Of a DNA stretch of 7,989 nucleotides, positions 6,056-7,989 are shown piece by piece. Source of the DNA: an uncultured Porphyromonas sp. (GTDB lineage Bacteria; Bacteroidota; Bacteroidia; Bacteroidales; Porphyromonadaceae); NCBI GenBank assembly GCA_902465775.1, contig CABQOJ010000049.1:1-7989 (forward strand). Reading direction: 5' to 3'. Made by a program: the position numbers and the translations under genes. The first letter of the stretch is position 1. Each line of letters begins with the position of its first letter. Under the pieces are notes generated by a model that saw only the letters and a program-made list of their open reading frames with translations, was not told where the DNA came from and did not search any database.

Positions 6056-7066
6056 ATGCCCTCTAAGCCCAAAGAGTCTAGCTCAGACCTACTCTCGCCA
6101 CAGACGACCAGTGCCGTGGCTGGCGGTATCGACTGCGAGCAGCTCTTTGCCTTGATGACGCAACAGCTCACCCTTGTCGTTGATACGAGACGATCGGGCA
6201 AGCTGTACAGCCTTCTGCAGAAAGAGCTAGAGGCTCCGACCGATCATCTCAAGTATCTGCAGACAGAGGGGCTACACTGGCTACATCGTGCGGCTCGTCA
6301 CGACTCGCTCCCTGCGATTGACTACTTAGTTAAGCTCTATCAGCCACACGCTGACAAGACTGCGCAAAACTGTCTGAGGCGCTACCTGCGCCAGAGGGTA
6401 GCCCTGCGGGGAAATGTGGAGGATCTGTACGCTCTGGCACTACACTTGACGAGTCCGCAGACGGGGCTAAGGAAGAACTACCGAGAGGCGAGCGACTACT
6501 TGCGTATGGCGATTCAGTTAGGGCATCCGAAGTCTCATCTCCTCTTAGCGCAAATGTATCAGAGAGGCTTGGGCGTAGTGCGTAGCCACGAGCAATATCT
6601 CTATCACTTAGAGACGGCTGCCGAGGCGGGGCTCGTGGAGGCTCAGATAGCACTCGCGAGAGCTTACGCACAGGATGGACTCTTCGCTCAGATGGAGCGG
6701 GTGGAGTACTGGCTCACGGTAGCCTTAAGGCAAGATGCGCCCGAAGCGTGCTATCTGCTCGGCAAGCTGTGGTATCATCAAGATGGAGACTGCTACAGCT
6801 CTCGTGTCGTCTCCTTGTGGAAGCGAGCCGCCGAGGCGGGCATCCCCGAGGCGTGCTACGAGGTAGGGCGGATGCTCCTGACAGATTCGCTGCAACCCGC
6901 TCGTCGTACCGAGGCTATCCGCTACTTGTGCCAGGCAGCGCAGAGCGGAGTCTTCCTAGCCACCCAGCTACTCTATCGACATCATTATGACGCTAGTGGA
7001 CGATACATCGGGATGCTTCGTGAGTCCCTCTCGGAGTATGTCGCTGAGGAGCAGATGCTCTTTTGA
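6056..7066 (+). CDS. Cytoplasmic Sel1-like repeat protein
   Basis: A 336-residue protein with no signal peptide or membrane segment. From about residue 121 it is a run of Sel1-like (TPR-related) helical repeats of 34-38 residues, at roughly 121-158, 159-194, 195-229, 230-264 and 265-300. Examples are AQMYQRGLGVVRSHEQYLYH, LETAAEAGLVEAQIALARAY and LWKRAAEAGIPEACYEVGRM. A more degenerate repeat (GLHWLHRAARHDSLPAIDYL) is visible near 72-91. Such repeats form a solenoid scaffold for protein-protein contacts, so this is an adaptor rather than an enzyme; no catalytic motif was seen. The first 25 residues are Ser/Pro rich and probably disordered. Its ATG is 3 nt after the rRNA methyltransferase stop, so translation may be coupled, which makes that enzyme or the upstream exonuclease a candidate partner. 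The partner is inference only. Confidence 0.85.
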   Translation: MPSKPKESSSDLLSPQTTSAVAGGIDCEQLFALMTQQLTLVVDTRRSGKLYSLLQKELEAPTDHLKYLQTEGLHWLHRAARHDSLPAIDYLVKLYQPHADKTAQNCLRRYLRQRVALRGNVEDLYALALHLTSPQTGLRKNYREASDYLRMAIQLGHPKSHLLLAQMYQRGLGVVRSHEQYLYHLETAAEAGLVEAQIALARAYAQDGLFAQMERVEYWLTVALRQDAPEACYLLGKLWYHQDGDCYSSRVVSLWKRAAEAGIPEACYEVGRMLLTDSLQPARRTEAIRYLCQAAQSGVFLATQLLYRHHYDASGRYIGMLRESLSEYVAEEQMLF

Positions 7067-7105
7067 GTTCTAAGGAAGTCTCACTTTAATAAACGAACAA
7101 ACGAT

Positions 7106-7504
7106 ATGAAAACGCATCTAATCAAGCAGGGAGCTTACCTATCGCAAATTGATAATCAACGAGGAAACAGCGTAACCGTTGACCTCCCCGTCGCTTCTGG
7201 CGGTACGGGTCAGGGACCTACCGCCTTCGAGCTCCTCGCCATGTCGCTCAATGGGTGCATCGCCACGATCTTCACCACGATGGCCGAGAAGAAGCGCCTC
7301 ACCATCGAGCATTTAGAGATAGATCTTGAGGCACAGACCACGGAGGGCGAGATGGAAGCGATCGACTACACGCTACGGGTCAAGACGACCGCCACGGATC
7401 AGGAGCTGGAGAAGTGCCTTGAGCTGACCGAAAAGGTCTGCCCCGTGGGACGACTCTTCCACCGTGCCGGCGTCCCCTTCACTCATCGCATCGAGCGAAT
7501 GTAG
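7106..7504 (+). CDS. OsmC/Ohr-family protein, probable thiol-dependent peroxidase
   Basis: A 132-residue protein of the usual OsmC-family size. The family core GPTAFELLAMSLNGCIATIF (37-56) contains the first conserved cysteine, Cys51. The second is Cys112 in TEKVCPVGRLF. Members with both cysteines reduce organic hydroperoxides through a Cys-Cys catalytic pair, so a detoxifying role is likely. The SGGTGQGPTAFELL start of the core looks more like the YhfA/OsmC-related branch than classical Ohr, and the true substrate is open. The protein is soluble and likely a homodimer. The ATG at 7106 follows an A-rich leader (AAACGAACAAACGAT). It lies 39 nt downstream of the Sel1 gene with no obvious promoter between, so it may be the last gene of the transcript, which ends at the strong hairpin 50 nt downstream. 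Confidence 0.9.
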   Translation: MKTHLIKQGAYLSQIDNQRGNSVTVDLPVASGGTGQGPTAFELLAMSLNGCIATIFTTMAEKKRLTIEHLEIDLEAQTTEGEMEAIDYTLRVKTTATDQELEKCLELTEKVCPVGRLFHRAGVPFTHRIERM

Positions 7505-7519
7505 GGAGCGCATGCTCCC
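7504..7519 (+). other. Small hairpin overlapping the osmC-type stop codon
   Basis: GGGAGC (7504-7509), loop GCAT, GCTCCC (7514-7519) form a perfect 6-bp stem starting at the last base of the TAG stop. No T-run follows, so it is not a classic terminator. It could stabilise or process the 3' end, or be chance. Confidence 0.4.
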
Positions 7520-7553
7520 CCTCTGCCAGCGAAAGCTGTAAGAACCCAAAACA

Positions 7554-7589
7554 AAACCCCACCATTGTGTCCGTACAATGGTGGGGTTT
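7554..7589. terminator. Bidirectional intrinsic terminator between the osmC-type gene and nrdJ
   Basis: AAACCCCACCATTGT (7554-7568) and ACAATGGTGGGGTTT (7575-7589) form a perfect 15-bp stem with a 6-nt loop, GTCCGT. The A-run before and T-run after the GC-rich part let it act on both strands. It lies 50 nt after the osmC-type stop and 64 nt after the nrdJ stop, between two convergent genes, as expected for a shared terminator. Confidence 0.9.
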
Positions 7590-7653
7590 CGTAGTTTAGA
7601 GCGGTTAGCTCGGGAAGCTCGTCAAGCGACCCTCAAGGTTTTAGTTTTTCTGG

Positions 7654-7989
7654 TTAGCCACACTTTGAGGAACCGCAGTTTGTGCAGATGAGGCAACCCT
7701 CCTGATAGACCAGCGTGTGCTGTCCGCAGTTAGAGCAGGCGGCAGATACCGCTGTACCGCTCGGGAGATAAGTCTTGAGAGCACGAGCCACACCGTTCTT
7801 CCAGGTGTTGATACTCTCATCGTTGAGCTCCATGCCCTGGACCAGATTGATGACCTGATCTATCGGCATCTGGTAGCGCAGGACGCCAGAGATGAGCTTC
7901 GCATAGTTCCAGTACTCGGGGTTGAACTTCGTGTCCAGACCCTCTACCGTAGTCTTGAAGCCACGCTTGTTGTGGAACTGGAAGTCATA
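7654..7989 (-). CDS. nrdJ: C-terminus of adenosylcobalamin-dependent (class II) ribonucleotide reductase
   Basis: Only the last 111 residues are in the window; the gene enters from the right edge and stops at TAA (7656-7654). The ATG at 7869 is internal, because the frame runs open to the edge. The family reduces ribonucleotides to deoxyribonucleotides with a thiyl radical generated from adenosylcobalamin, without oxygen, which fits an anaerobe. Visible signatures are LISGVLRYQMPIDQVINLV, LNDESINTWKNGVARALKTYLP and the Cys-rich tail CSNCG, then CLICTNCGSSKCG at the very end. The tail has six cysteines in CxxC, CxxCxxC and final C spacing. In this family the C-terminal cysteines re-reduce the active site and the arrangement also resembles a zinc ribbon; which applies here cannot be told from sequence. 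Assignment rests on the tail and the preceding helical segment only. Confidence 0.85.
   Translation of the reverse strand, partial: YDFQFHNKRGFKTTVEGLDTKFNPEYWNYAKLISGVLRYQMPIDQVINLVQGMELNDESINTWKNGVARALKTYLPSGTAVSAACSNCGQHTLVYQEGCLICTNCGSSKCG

Noticed and set aside
6330..6671. Minus-strand Ser/Arg/Pro-rich open frame opposite the Sel1 gene
   Set aside because: Low-complexity composition typical of an antisense reading of a GC-rich repeat gene; the sense frame has clear Sel1 repeats.
7654..7869. A separate 71-residue zinc-ribbon-like small protein starting at the ATG at 7869
   Set aside because: The frame is open from 7869 to the window edge, and the added 40 residues (YDFQFHNKRGFKTTVEGLDT onward) continue naturally into it. 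It is the NrdJ C-terminus.

Overview
The window looks like a chromosomal segment of a Bacteroidota bacterium, most likely a Porphyromonas-type anaerobe. This assignment is inference from several signs: promoter-like sites of the Bacteroidota form (TTTG, about 19 nt, TAnnTTTG), A-rich rather than Shine-Dalgarno leaders, the gene order DUF5063 / 3'-5' exonuclease / PUA-containing rRNA methyltransferase, and a class II ribonucleotide reductase. No rRNA, tRNA, CRISPR array, transposase or phage gene was seen.

Layout. (1) Positions 1-1942, minus strand: the first 647 residues of an exported RCC1-type beta-propeller protein. Its frame is open to the window edge, so the gene is incomplete. It has a signal peptide, seven propeller-blade motifs and a C-terminal part I do not recognise. 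(2) Positions 1943-2546: a 604-bp divergent intergenic region. It holds one promoter-like site facing each way and, between them, a nested structured repeat: an imperfect inverted repeat of about 22-bp arms enclosing three 21-bp tandem units and a near-palindrome. (3) Positions 2547-7504, plus strand: six consecutive genes. They encode aspartate-semialdehyde dehydrogenase (asd), a DUF5063 protein, a single-domain DEDDy 3'-5' exonuclease, an RlmI-type 23S rRNA methyltransferase, a cytoplasmic Sel1-repeat protein and an OsmC/Ohr-family protein. Gaps are 3 to 39 nt, so one transcript from the asd promoter is plausible. (4) Positions 7505-7653: a strong hairpin that can end transcription from both sides. 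(5) Positions 7654-7989, minus strand: the last 111 residues of the B12-dependent ribonucleotide reductase NrdJ, with its Cys-rich tail.

How the genes may work together. asd supplies the aspartate-family branch (lysine/diaminopimelate, threonine, methionine). The exonuclease and the rRNA methyltransferase both point to RNA or ribosome metabolism, and DUF5063 and the Sel1 protein sit on either side of them as possible partners; that link rests on position only. OsmC suggests thiol/peroxide defence and NrdJ deoxynucleotide synthesis.

The most unusual material is the intergenic repeat at 2184-2336, which lies between two outward-facing promoters, and the RCC1 protein with its unassigned C-terminal region. 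I did not find a clearly new multi-gene system here.
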